Below, piece by piece: positions 8,701 to 16,392 of a stretch of DNA of 51,449 bases. The DNA comes from Candidatus Aminicenantota bacterium. Its GTDB lineage: Bacteria; Acidobacteriota; Aminicenantia; UBA2199. The position numbers and the translations under genes were made by a program. The notes under the pieces were generated by a model, which did no database searches, had not been told where the DNA came from, and saw nothing but the letters and a program-made list of their open reading frames with translations. The stretch lies in assembly GCA_011772425.1 (NCBI GenBank), contig WVZO01000713.1:4740-56188 (forward strand). The letters are read 5' to 3'. The number at the start of each line of letters is the position of its first letter. Position 1 is the first letter of the stretch.

Positions 8701-8927
8701 AAGCAAAGCTCGAGCACCTGATCATTTTCTGCTTGTTCTCTTGTGACTCCCCAGCGTAGGTCAATATCAATAAGATGGATTCTGTATTTTTCCAATCGTT
8801 CTCTTAAGGCTGGAAATACAACCTTTACCAGGTGGTCTCTTTCCGCATGCATATCATGGAAGGTAGAAGAGATAAAAACGCGTACAGTCCGCCAGCGGAA
8901 AAATGGATAAGTTTCAGGTTTTGCCAT
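2775..8927 (-). CDS. DUF4062-STAND (NACHT-like) NTPase with long helical-repeat C-terminus
   Basis: This is a 2050-residue protein. Residues about 12-150 form a DUF4062 domain (RVFISSTFHDMHAERDHLVK, then DLRWGVT, CQFFIGMVGERYGW and ELEILHG). Residues about 280-600 form a P-loop NTPase: Walker A GPSGSGKS near 285-292, Walker B VVFVVDALNQFDD near 384-396, then a winged-helix-like part. The rest, about 1400 residues, is almost entirely helical with TPR/HEAT-like spacing. The same order occurs in eukaryotic NPHP3/TEP1-type proteins and in many bacterial STAND proteins. STAND NTPases are switches: the repeats sense a ligand, the NTPase oligomerises and the N-terminal domain acts. A defence role of the Avs kind is possible but unproven. 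AAAGGAGA precedes ATG 8927. It follows the lipoprotein gene by 39 bases, so they form one operon. Confidence 0.85.
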   Translation of the reverse strand: MAKPETYPFFRWRTVRVFISSTFHDMHAERDHLVKVVFPALRERLEKYRIHLIDIDLRWGVTREQAENDQVLELCLQQIDECQFFIGMVGERYGWVPTKYSINTIENYEWIKHEEGKSILELEILHGALNNPKASSRAFFYFRDTVALKRIPGDIKKEIYIETNPEETKKLSDLKERIRKRGFPFYIYTAHWDSKAYCRSTKRYGRLVGLKAFGNRVFDGLWGGIKKEYQLPDQPPIEVETDPIAEEQEYHERYIEYLLQGYVERTEIHHPLISYINGSNIETRVVSGPSGSGKSSALARLCREITTNHPEKLLIPHFVGASPLSTDIRHMLKRFCLELREHFGFTDELEREDNMSINAPAAIPEETDELISVFHDFVNRVQDDSCVVFVVDALNQFDDRNQPYLLNWLSKSFPSHVKLVVSCIDDPDREHLLLDRVREMKLSELKVGPLTDEERKEILRRIPSISAKTLDEDQKKLLLDNPSTENPLFLLVALEELRGFGSFELLNKRIAEFPREGDTVTEIFCQVIKRLEEEFNGDIAHQVLSCIAISRFGMSERELVRLLTRSSLTEWDDFFPILRQIRYYMLHRGELIDFSHQHLIKAVRKYYFAETSNQEAVHYDLAMFFYEQIDPSGDGSFSGPIRSLGELPYHLDGSGQNQPAISRLLDLPRRGFIPRLIERTHDVVEANRNYAYFFRACLREKKLQDALQLARNRSAITHLGDWLSSGILSPLLPYIGADSALWNEIKSAFATVENVDERVKRLIRFTQPGLSTAMYASFRNQFDRDIREIDDTRQQEFLCAIARSKSEAMPYILNHIDRVGLDDELITTVIENLEPLCRGSNISTEKAVSELAKFTTESVDTFVAAVDAFTKYPDHDIAIMGLNSLTDVLERLKSSPDMIRCPAALSHAFVVHEKSDDAKTLTQRCIKEAPSAFTGEYFKELYLDSMVDAGVRLLMASAPFQDLWSGAVHHARAIASKANGRMNRGSTLAGFLQIVPWISSATQRFEWLNKILAEINDFLDEKPNDVHKDISDYGQMFVDALSGESLEEIIESSEIKLVQILESAFIDVLAGIDRVMPGQENIELLDELLIPAAYIRVKLIEGDERDKALPFFKKVIPILVQSANSLIAGYTLKLFVVFASEARLLTNEAGDILEMGLTALAANEKCSEVEEILELIFDEVEQWWCRKNKKIFTLLFFGFLRSVTRAKRLDLLHKFSDRILYWQQEINPEYQDMATIQWASALLSLGDRQQGERILRYVHHKQIKPGDMSSIPIRVRLRMAEVFLDAGANEDAAALLHELLVDHLDLNDTEKVKEALSVAKNLIHANSHGAADARSLFLTAFQQHRKGIGQWKKGVDAVLLNKFRSLNDRELTQQLLNIAEKELLHKAQEDSTFAARWYVALALSGIDRVEVAKEVRRELKDWEINHKINKIRDILFTTISNLHHQKMRKKTVLKNLTELIEDIENDESYCKALQIVTRCLNNLPLNLIPGVLKLIISSSLKLAETPGELEDVLEILCQQLTAFDNEVLVFQALEDIFDLFGEGEEVTEGLMSYMGGSLMSSILNLIEKQTNRKRLQTLLNRMIKTSARLGHDYSKKEYILKIVKYGMQHLHLSDWKELFKLGIELSDGIDSIDKARQELVILMVQSTIKSGNISQIEFAVRFFIDNFDNLHFEYAGIALTIIYREIVTNDLSLKLTENLAGHIKDLGVPSSTDEQAEWAVNLLNSPLDSIALPIIQELLNDMDRFATGTKEFSSLEHFLSEVMLTWPLKEVKERIVKLVDWAVHMPKVLNEDWRKNAFISIMRAGRSIPPPERNEAQLIVLREAFAILNKYGRSALASNFVHFDMNDDVANQAIELYLQKISSDVDNTESVNHRSYLLNLIISNLDYNAAPLEDQVLNAFCDKLDQNAEEEILSVERSKLARIAFECEHKKLRERLDSILDELYKAQGLVNLEEWDLYYLAKMPEDWWINHSTEIKLANAERSVLLKWIEYFIRESPDAAIIAIILALQWISQENPTELHDFWLEVMIRKLPMTTDASIISENASSSIIQ

Positions 8928-8966
8928 TTTTTTCTCCTTTAAAAGTTTTGCTTTAATATAAATGTT

Positions 8967-9590
8967 CTAGCGTTTTTCACTGACCTTAGTTTTTGGTTCT
9001 CCCCCGATTTCCTTAATTGGGTATACATGCACAAGATAAAGATAGAGAAACAAGAGGGAAATAATCAAAATAATCACTCCAAGAACTGATGAATTCACTT
9101 TTATTCCTTTCAGGGATGCCTCGATTTCTGTTTTGGTCAAGTCATTTTTTCCTGTTTCCGAATTTTCAATTTTGTCTTCCTTTAACTTTCTTTTCTCTTG
9201 CATCATCGATATGTAAAATTGTACACCGGAGAAAATCAACCCCACAAAAACAATGATGACCACAACCCAGAAAATAATTATCGAGGATGTATGCTGCCAA
9301 TCAAGAACTTCTCTACGATGTTTGTATGATAATATCTCATGCTCATATCTGGCCTTAAGAAAAGATTCACGCCACTCTTTCTCCAAATGGTCTATTGGTT
9401 CATTAAATATCTGGCTTGCTTTCGGTTCAACTTGTTGTTCGGTTTCTTTTACAATTTGAAGATTTTTCGATTTTTCATAAGGACGCTTCTTGGGGTCTTT
9501 TGCTGGACCTTGATTCTCATCCGCAGGTAAGTTTTGTGAACATGCGGCGAAAAATAAAAGAAGGATGGATATAATTGTTAGACTTCGCAT
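8967..9590 (-). CDS. Lipoprotein with two membrane segments, partner of the STAND NTPase
   Basis: This 207-residue protein has a lipoprotein signal (MRSLTIISILLLFFAACSQ, lipidated Cys17). A charged stretch of about 80 residues follows, with coiled-coil potential near EKEWRESFLKARYEHEI. Then come two hydrophobic spans, about residues 102-130 and 170-192, separated by a Lys/Glu-rich loop. Having both a lipidation site and two later membrane spans is unusual; the protein would be tethered at its N-terminus and by a hairpin. I recognise no family. It is the first gene of the operon with the STAND NTPase (39-base gap) under the promoter at 9675-9703. It may anchor or report to the NTPase; this is inference from position only. 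GGAGAG lies six bases before ATG 9590. Confidence 0.7.
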   Translation of the reverse strand: MRSLTIISILLLFFAACSQNLPADENQGPAKDPKKRPYEKSKNLQIVKETEQQVEPKASQIFNEPIDHLEKEWRESFLKARYEHEILSYKHRREVLDWQHTSSIIIFWVVVIIVFVGLIFSGVQFYISMMQEKRKLKEDKIENSETGKNDLTKTEIEASLKGIKVNSSVLGVIILIISLLFLYLYLVHVYPIKEIGGEPKTKVSEKR

Positions 9591-9674
9591 TTACTTCTCT
9601 CCTTTTTTAAAAAACAACCATTTTTTGTTCATTGGTAACCCCCTATATTTTTATTCAATTTCTCTCAAAATATT

Positions 9675-9703
9675 AATATAATAGTAATACATTATTTTGT
9701 CAA
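9675..9703 (-). promoter_or_regulatory. Promoter of the lipoprotein-STAND operon
   Basis: On the minus strand TTGACA (9703-9698), a 17-base spacer and TATATT (9680-9675) are present. The 5' leader would be about 80 bases. Confidence 0.6.
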
Positions 9704-9744
9704 CTTCGAAATCGCGTTTGAAAAATTTTTCTTAATCCTCCATG

Positions 9745-9965
9745 CCTTATTACATCCGTTCTCTCGTACCGCACGGGCACTCTGAAAAAACTAATGCCCT
9801 CCGTGCGGATATACTAACCACTACTCGTATCTACAGGATGGACATAAAAACTAAAATAGAAAATACTTAAAAACTTTAAGAATGTCCATCCTGAAACTCC
9901 TGGGCCTCCGGCGGCCAAAACCCTTTTTGAAAAAAGGGTTCTGGACTCCCAAAAACTTTTCATTA
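9745..9965 (+). repeat. Multi-hairpin intergenic repeat element, copy A
   Basis: Three stem-loops in order: an imperfect CCGCACGG/CCGTGCGG stem (9769-9808), a perfect 12-base stem CAGGATGGACAT/ATGTCCATCCTG (9834-9893), and a perfect 10-base stem AACCCTTTTT/AAAAAGGGTT with a two-base loop (9919-9940). The motif CCTCCGGCGGCC lies before the last stem. The same order is found at 23505-23755 and, inverted, at 51143-51384, with compensatory changes. It fills the gap downstream of addB, where the last stem could also act as a terminator. Confidence 0.75.
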
Positions 9966-10014
9966 ATTTTATTTAAGTTAGCGCTTATGGGGCGCAACCC
10001 CCTTGTGATAAAGG

Positions 10015-12837
10015 CTAAGAGAAATACTCACTGGATTCACGATTGCAAATGTTTTGGTATGGACAGTATTGACAGTTCTTCTCCTCTTTTGTCTGGGCAA
10101 ACGGCTTACCTACATCAAACAACTCCTGGAAAATGCCTTGCAATATTTCCTCAAACCGCTCTACCAATCCCTCAGGGATGATATCGGATTTGTCAATGGT
10201 TACAAACCTGAGATCATCATACAATTTTTTAAACGGATAAATCCCCATTTGAAAATCGCCCTCATGTTTACCCATTCGCTTTAATAAATACCGGTAAAAA
10301 AACAATTGAAACACTGCTTTGCGCTTGACCGCTTCCTGGCCGGATAACTGCTCTTCAAAATCCTCTACCGACTTCAACCGCAGCGAATCAACCTTTCCTG
10401 TTTTGTAATCGATAATGCAGAACGCATTATCCCCTGTTCTGTCCACCCGGTCCACAGTACCCTCTAATCGAATCGAGTATTTTTGACCATTCAAAGAAAA
10501 TGAAAAAGGAATGTTCTCAATTTTCTCTTCCAGCATTAAAATCCTGAATTCCTCTCGCTGCTTCTCTTTGTCAAAAAAGTTGTTTAAAAACCGTTTCATC
10601 ACCTCGAAAGCAATTAAATTCCTGCCGGTATCCATATCACCGGTTTTTAATTCCTCTTTATACGTGTTCTTCAGCGTTTCCTCGATCTGCCGCTTGATGT
10701 TCTCGATGTCTTTAAGAGAAATGGGTTCATTATTCCCGCAGTAGGGTTGGTACAGTTTAAGAAGCGTATCATGGATAATATTCCCCACCAGCCGGTAATC
10801 CGGGCTCTCATACACCTCTTCCTCCTCCTGGAGTTTTAATATATAGGTAAAGTAAAATTTCAATGAACAGGAGAGGTAATTCAACAGTGACGACGCCGAA
10901 TACGTCTTTTGGGAAAGCAAATGAATTATCTCTTCGGATTTCTCTATTGTGATATCCTTTACCCCACCGCTTGCAAAAGAGAAATCAATGACCTGGTGAT
11001 GAATCCGGGCATTTTTATTCTTTTCGGCAAATTCGATCAAAATCTGATCGATAAACCGGCTCTTTTCGCTTTTTTCAATACCCCTGGCTTCGGTAACATA
11101 AATAAGGGTGATGTCCTTTGAATTCTTGAGCAGACGATAAAAGTGATAAGCGGCAATGGCATCCCTGTCTTTATAAGTAGGCATCCCCATAATACTGCGG
11201 ACATCAAAAGGAATAAACGACTGCTGACTCTTTCCCGGGGGCAAATGCCCTTCATTCACCGAGAGCACAAAAAGGTGATTAAAATCCAGGGTCTGGGTCT
11301 CCAACACTCCCATAATCTGCAGCCCCACCAGCGGTTCACCGGTAAAAGGTATCCGGTTGATTTTAACAATATCCGTAAACAATTGACGAAAGGTATGAAT
11401 ACCCATTACCAGCCCGGCAGCCTTCAGGGAATCCTTCAACCGGCTCATCAACGTATAAAAGTGGTACATGTACTCGTAATCCACGGAAAAAAGGTCCGGC
11501 TTATTATCTCTATAAAAAGCACGGACCGCATCCACCAATTCCAGGAAAAAATCCATCAACTGCTGCGAATCCCTGCATACCCTGAATAGATTCCCCAGCG
11601 GCTCAGGCAAAAGAGCCATGTGTTCAGGTTTTAGGTAAATAATGTTTTCCGACTTGATATAGGCAGTGAATTTTGCGATCTCCTCCGGCCCCAGGGGCAT
11701 GATGTAGGGATGGTTCAATACCTGCTGGATATCTTTATAGTAAAACCCTTGGGAAATACCTTCTTCCAGTACTTTCAATTGCATTTCCATAATGGAATCG
11801 AAAAGACTGAACACCGGGGTTTGCTGCAGCGGATACCCAATGGTAACATTGACCTCCTCTACAGCTTCCGGCAGGGAATTCAACGCCGGAAACAACAAGG
11901 TCTCGTCCGGCAGCACTACCGCGACATTTTCCGGGTCAGCCCCGGCCTCATGCAATTCCCACAGCTTAATGCCTAACACTTTGGCCTGGCTCACTTTAGA
12001 CTGTACACCGATAATATTAATGGTCTTAGGTTCCCACAGCCGGTCCTCCACCCACCTGGGTTCTTTTATTCTTAAATTATCCAGGTTTTGCCTGAAAAAA
12101 TGCCCCGCCTCCTGGTTCCGGTCCTCCACAAAATAACGGTCCATATCCCAGTAGATCTCCGCTTTCTCAATCTCCAATAGATGCCTAAAAATGGTTTCTT
12201 CCGCTTTGGTAAGGGCATTAAAACCACAAAAAATCACCTTATCCCAACGCCGTGCCAGTATGTCCTGGTCTGCCGTGACAATCGTTTCAATATTTTCTGC
12301 CACCTCCCGGTAAACCATACCTTCATACGCTTTATTTTTTTCAACCAGTAGCCCCTTAAACGTTTCATAAAGTGTCCCCAGGTCTTCCCAGAACCCGGTA
12401 TACCGGTTGTAAATCTCAGCCTTCTCCGCTTTGGTGATATCCTCTGCCGCTTTAAATTCCTTCAGGGTTGTAAAAAGTTTATCCGTGTCGATAAGGTATT
12501 TGTCAATATCATCAAAGTCCGAAACAATCATCTTACCCCAGGGATAGAAATCTTCAAATTTTTTGGGATAACTCCTGATATGCTCTTGATAAACCGCATA
12601 AAGCTCGAAAATTAATTCCAATTGGTCCGCAATGGCCAGTTTCGACAACTGGGCAATAAAATCATTGATGGAAAAAGCCGGAGGCGCCCATACAGCAGTG
12701 CCTGGCGATTTTCGCTTTTGCAGGTGTTTGAGAAAATAAAGCCTGGCACGACGAGTCGGAAACACAAAAGCAAATTTATGGATATCATTCCCATATTCCT
12801 CAAGAAACCGACCCGCTATTCGTTCTAAAAATGCCAC
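10015..12837 (-). CDS. AddB-like PD-(D/E)XK nuclease with iron-sulfur cluster
   Basis: This 940-residue protein begins MAFLERIAGRFLEEYGNDIH and then FVFPTRRARLYF, a degenerate helicase-like N-terminus as in the Bacteroidetes-type AddB group. The C-terminal quarter carries a RecB-type nuclease: L-S-C-S-L-K-F-Y-F with the first cluster Cys, VDRVDRTGDN followed by IDYKTGK (Asp and Lys of the active site), and CQYCPYQNIC with three further Cys near the end. Partnered with the AddA-like gene upstream, it would process double-strand DNA ends for recombination. The start is GTG 12837-12835, chosen because GGAG lies about six bases upstream. The two genes are separated by a 98-base gap filled with repeat sequence, unusual for such a pair. 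Confidence 0.85.
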   Translation of the reverse strand: MAFLERIAGRFLEEYGNDIHKFAFVFPTRRARLYFLKHLQKRKSPGTAVWAPPAFSINDFIAQLSKLAIADQLELIFELYAVYQEHIRSYPKKFEDFYPWGKMIVSDFDDIDKYLIDTDKLFTTLKEFKAAEDITKAEKAEIYNRYTGFWEDLGTLYETFKGLLVEKNKAYEGMVYREVAENIETIVTADQDILARRWDKVIFCGFNALTKAEETIFRHLLEIEKAEIYWDMDRYFVEDRNQEAGHFFRQNLDNLRIKEPRWVEDRLWEPKTINIIGVQSKVSQAKVLGIKLWELHEAGADPENVAVVLPDETLLFPALNSLPEAVEEVNVTIGYPLQQTPVFSLFDSIMEMQLKVLEEGISQGFYYKDIQQVLNHPYIMPLGPEEIAKFTAYIKSENIIYLKPEHMALLPEPLGNLFRVCRDSQQLMDFFLELVDAVRAFYRDNKPDLFSVDYEYMYHFYTLMSRLKDSLKAAGLVMGIHTFRQLFTDIVKINRIPFTGEPLVGLQIMGVLETQTLDFNHLFVLSVNEGHLPPGKSQQSFIPFDVRSIMGMPTYKDRDAIAAYHFYRLLKNSKDITLIYVTEARGIEKSEKSRFIDQILIEFAEKNKNARIHHQVIDFSFASGGVKDITIEKSEEIIHLLSQKTYSASSLLNYLSCSLKFYFTYILKLQEEEEVYESPDYRLVGNIIHDTLLKLYQPYCGNNEPISLKDIENIKRQIEETLKNTYKEELKTGDMDTGRNLIAFEVMKRFLNNFFDKEKQREEFRILMLEEKIENIPFSFSLNGQKYSIRLEGTVDRVDRTGDNAFCIIDYKTGKVDSLRLKSVEDFEEQLSGQEAVKRKAVFQLFFYRYLLKRMGKHEGDFQMGIYPFKKLYDDLRFVTIDKSDIIPEGLVERFEEILQGIFQELFDVGKPFAQTKEEKNCQYCPYQNICNRESSEYFS

Positions 12838-12850
12838 CTTTTCTCCTTTT

Positions 12851-12935
12851 TATTCATGTCCTTCGTGCTTCTTCGTGTTCTTCGTGCCTTCGTGGTAAAA
12901 AAAATAAACCAGAGAGGGCACGGTCCCCCGTGCCC
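12851..12935 (+). repeat. cttcgtg repeat plus a GGGCACGG hairpin between the addA- and addB-like genes
   Basis: Four cttcgtg-type words (12851-12900) end in a poly-A tract. A perfect 8-base stem follows, GGGCACGG/CCGTGCCC with a four-base loop (12916-12935), ending right at the addA-like stop codon. Same repeat family as 20200-20279 and 23831-23878. Confidence 0.65.
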
Positions 12936-15900
12936 CTACAATTTTTTTATCTCCTTGTCTTCCAGGTAGAAAAGAAATGCGTCAACATCCTGGTATCCCA
13001 TGGCCTGTACTGCATTCTTGTATTTAACCATCTGCTGTACATGCTGGCTGTTTGGTTTCCCGGTTTTGAAATCAATGAGAGTCACCTGATCATCTACGAT
13101 CATTACCCGGTCCGGGCGTAGTTCACCCTCATCCGTGATAATCGGCGATTCAATAAACACCTGGTTGGCATATTTCGGGTTAAACCATTCCCTTACCGTT
13201 TCGATTTCAAAAATATCTTTGATTTTTTGTTCCAGGGTCTTCTGTTCATGCGTTTCGATATCACCAGCCGCCAGGACAACTTCCAATGCACTGTTTACAT
13301 CATCCAGGGAGCGGATATTAGACAGCACCTGGTGAATCAAAATTCCCCATGTACGCCGTTCCGCCCGGTAACTCTCATCAAACCGCCAGAATTCCTTTGA
13401 TTTTCTGCGAATAGTAATCCGCGAATACCAATTATGGGAAATAAATCGCTCCGCTGTTTTATGGATAATCTCTATTTGTTTTTGTTTTTCCTCCTCCTTT
13501 TCTTTTTGAACCTGCTTGCCTTCGCGCTCACCAAAGGCGTATGTATCTTTATCTCCTTCCATCAGGGGAACTGCCAGGTCATTCAGCAGTTTGTAATTAT
13601 CATTTTTTTCTTTTCGCCGGGCAAGGATATAGAGGTTGTCAATGGCCCGGGTAAACGCTACATAAAGAAGGTTGATATTATCGATCAACACTTTTTCTTG
13701 TTCCCTGGCGTGTTCTGCTTGAAAATAGGTCTCTTCCAACCGTTTGGTGGAATTCACCGGCATCGGCATATCCAGCGGCGGGTCTGTAGGCAGCACCGGG
13801 TCCGGTCTGAGCCAGAGTTGTTTGTCCAGTTTATGCTCCCAGGCAGCATACGGTAAAATCACCACCGGGAACTCAAGACCTTTGGCTTTATGAATAGACA
13901 TAATCTTTACCGCAGGCCTGGTTTCCGGCACCATCACGCTAAATTCCTCTTTGCCGAATTCCCACCAATCCAGGAAAGAAGCAATATCCACACTGTTTTC
14001 CGCCGTGTAACCGGACACCACATCCAGGAATGCCTGAAGATAACCATGAGTTTCAAAATCCAATGACTTTTCCAGTTCAAATATGCGGATAACTTCTTCG
14101 ATCACCTCATACACCGGCATGCGAATAAGAGAATTCCTGCGATGAAAAAATTCTGTAATTTCACGGGAAAGGTTCCACTGTTTGCCCTTCAGGAAATAAT
14201 TAGCCGCTGCTGTCGGTTCTAATGGCTTTATTGCTTTATTCAAAGCCAGAAAGAATATAATCGATGCCTCCACGATTTTATCCGCCGGATTGCTGAGATA
14301 AACCAATATATCGATCAAAAACCGGATCAACGGAATCCTGGCAAGTATCAACGAATCCGGGGATACAACTTTTATGCCCTGTTTCAGCAGGTACTCTCCC
14401 ACCTGCTGACCCTGTTTATTTTCCCGTACCAGGACAGCAATATCCCGGTCATTGTATCCCCTGGACCGGCAATCAAAAATAATTTCCTTGACGTGTTCAA
14501 AAACAGGCAAATCTACATCTGCATCCATATCTTCATCAGTGCCTGTATCATTGGCTTTGCCCGTTGGGGGCTGCTTAAAAAACCGGAGGGAAACAAACCC
14601 ACCCGGTTTGGGTTCCGGTTTCTGGGAGATATCAATATAAATTTGCCCCAACTCGATATTCTCCTCTTTGAAATATTCACTGATCTTTTCAAAGAACCGG
14701 TTATTAAATGCCACGATATTTTGACGGCTCCTGAAGTTTTGATCCAGGGAGGTGATAGTCAACTGCTCCGGAGAAATCTTCTCTTCGATATCTTTTTGCA
14801 TGATTCCCCAGTCGCTGCCCCGCCACCGGTATATGGACTGTTTACCGTCCCCCACAGCCATGCTAAAATGATCATAAGCGATGGAATTATCGATTAACGG
14901 AAACAAATTCTCCCATTGCAGCCGTGACGTATCCTGGAATTCATCCACCAGGTAATGAATGAATTTTTCACCCAGGATAGCATATATAAATGGAATCGGG
15001 GAATTTCGCACAATCTCATTGACCTTTACATTAAATTCCGAAATAGGAATCACATTGTTCTTTTTTTTGTATTCATTGATCAGCATGGTCATGCGGTTGA
15101 TAATGGCTGACAAATAGATATTATCCAGTATAAAATCCGCGGTTAACGCCTCTCTGTAGTTCGTGTCGTAATGATTAATAATATCCTGGCGAACCTGTGA
15201 AAGCCCCTTGACAAGAATATTTTCAATCGCTGCCTTTATTTCACCCGGTGCACTTTTGCTGTACCATTGTTCATTTAATAAACGGCTGCTCATGGAAAAC
15301 TTTTTAATATCTTCGGCTCTGAGTTCCGCGCATTTAGTAAAAAATCCCGCGGCCCCACTTTTTTTATAAGCAAAGTCATCGATAGTCAGCCCTGCCTCCC
15401 GGATAAGACTCAATGCCTGGTTCCCCAGTTCATTCAATCGTTTGGTGAAATTCTCCCGGAGGTCCTTCAACTGCTTTGTATAGTGCTCAAACACCACAGG
15501 ATCAAAGGTGCTGACCGCCCTTACCCAGTTGATGTTTTTCTCATTAAAAAGCTCATTTTCGAATTTCTTGATATCCCCTTCGATGTTCCAGCTTTTTTCC
15601 GCCTGGACCCTGGAAAAAACAAACGTTAAAATAATATCGGTTATATACTTATCTTTTCCCACACTGGCTAACAGTTGTTCGATGACGTATTCCTGGATTT
15701 TTTCATAGTTCAAATCGATACCGAAATTGAGGGGAAGTCCGATCTCCAGGGCAAACGCTTTGATCACCCGGTGGATAAAACTATCGATAGTCATAATGGC
15801 AAAATCCGAGTAATTGTGCAGCATTGCGGTAAGGACTTCTGAGCTTAATTTATCGATATGCCGCAGGTCCGGGTTTTCTGCCAATAAAATCTTTTCAAGG

Positions 15901-16106
15901 ATTTTATCCTCTCCTTTTGCCAGGTTTTTCAGGGCCTGGAGGATACGGTCTTTCATTTCACCGGCCGCTTTATTGGTAAAGGTAATTGCCAGGATATGTT
16001 TAAATATTTCGCTTTCAGGGTTTTCCAATACCAACTTCAGGTATTCTTTTACCAGTGTGTAGGTTTTCCCTGACCCGGCTGATGAACGATACAACATAAA
16101 GCCCAT
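12936..16106 (-). CDS. AddA-like UvrD-family helicase-nuclease
   Basis: This 1056-residue protein has superfamily 1 helicase motifs in order. Walker A is SSAGSGKT (residues 8-15), followed by AITFTNKAAGEMKDR (Ia), VDEFQDTS near 386 (Walker B), QNFRSRQNIV, SIHKAKGLEFPVVILPYA and LLYVAFTRAIDNLYIL (motifs V-VI). The C-terminal about 200 residues form a RecB-type nuclease with LRPDRVMIVDD and LIDFKTGKP. This is the AddA layout; together with the AddB-like protein both strands of a broken end could be unwound and cut. GAGGAAG lies six bases before ATG 16106, and the first AddB-like codon is about 100 bases after its stop. A promoter with TATAAT (minus, 16177-16172) is possible. Confidence 0.88.
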   Translation of the reverse strand: MGFMLYRSSAGSGKTYTLVKEYLKLVLENPESEIFKHILAITFTNKAAGEMKDRILQALKNLAKGEDKILEKILLAENPDLRHIDKLSSEVLTAMLHNYSDFAIMTIDSFIHRVIKAFALEIGLPLNFGIDLNYEKIQEYVIEQLLASVGKDKYITDIILTFVFSRVQAEKSWNIEGDIKKFENELFNEKNINWVRAVSTFDPVVFEHYTKQLKDLRENFTKRLNELGNQALSLIREAGLTIDDFAYKKSGAAGFFTKCAELRAEDIKKFSMSSRLLNEQWYSKSAPGEIKAAIENILVKGLSQVRQDIINHYDTNYREALTADFILDNIYLSAIINRMTMLINEYKKKNNVIPISEFNVKVNEIVRNSPIPFIYAILGEKFIHYLVDEFQDTSRLQWENLFPLIDNSIAYDHFSMAVGDGKQSIYRWRGSDWGIMQKDIEEKISPEQLTITSLDQNFRSRQNIVAFNNRFFEKISEYFKEENIELGQIYIDISQKPEPKPGGFVSLRFFKQPPTGKANDTGTDEDMDADVDLPVFEHVKEIIFDCRSRGYNDRDIAVLVRENKQGQQVGEYLLKQGIKVVSPDSLILARIPLIRFLIDILVYLSNPADKIVEASIIFFLALNKAIKPLEPTAAANYFLKGKQWNLSREITEFFHRRNSLIRMPVYEVIEEVIRIFELEKSLDFETHGYLQAFLDVVSGYTAENSVDIASFLDWWEFGKEEFSVMVPETRPAVKIMSIHKAKGLEFPVVILPYAAWEHKLDKQLWLRPDPVLPTDPPLDMPMPVNSTKRLEETYFQAEHAREQEKVLIDNINLLYVAFTRAIDNLYILARRKEKNDNYKLLNDLAVPLMEGDKDTYAFGEREGKQVQKEKEEEKQKQIEIIHKTAERFISHNWYSRITIRRKSKEFWRFDESYRAERRTWGILIHQVLSNIRSLDDVNSALEVVLAAGDIETHEQKTLEQKIKDIFEIETVREWFNPKYANQVFIESPIITDEGELRPDRVMIVDDQVTLIDFKTGKPNSQHVQQMVKYKNAVQAMGYQDVDAFLFYLEDKEIKKL

Positions 16107-16122
16107 AAGTCTTCCTCTTTAT

Positions 16123-16157
16123 TTTTTGCCACTAAGACACAAAGGCACGAAGAGTAT
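16123..16157 (+). repeat. cacgaag-type intergenic repeat
   Basis: The words ttttttgccactaagacac and then aaaggcacgaag form the reverse-complement version of the cttcgtg family, just upstream of the addA-like gene. Confidence 0.55.
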
Positions 16158-16238
16158 TAATCATATTGGATATTATACCTTATCATCCGTTATATTGAAA
16201 GCATCATTGAAAAATTATTGTTTTATGATCAATAAAGG

Positions 16239-16266
16239 TTGAGAAAATTAAAAATGGATGTATAAT
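16239..16266 (+). promoter_or_regulatory. Promoter of the PIN toxin-antitoxin operon
   Basis: TTGAGA (16239-16244), a 16-base spacer and TATAAT (16261-16266). The small ORF at 16285 is the first frame on the predicted transcript. Confidence 0.45.
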
Positions 16267-16284
16267 TATCTTAAGGAAAAAAGA

Positions 16285-16371
16285 ATGAAAGACAGAAAGA
16301 AAAAAGGCCAGGTTACTGAGCATAAAATTTCTAAAAGCGTAAAAAAAATTAAGAGAAATGATCATAGATGA
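16285..16371 (+). CDS. Possible 28-residue basic peptide
   Basis: ATG 16285 is preceded by AAGGA at seven bases. The peptide, MKDRKKKGQVTEHKISKSVK and eight more residues, is very basic (about 12 Lys/Arg in 28). It precedes the PIN gene by 21 bases under the promoter 16239-16266. It could be a leader peptide, a tiny antitoxin or the remnant of one. I recognise no family. Confidence 0.3.
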   Translation: MKDRKKKGQVTEHKISKSVKKIKRNDHR

Positions 16372-16392
16372 GAAAAATGAAAGGAGTAAAAA

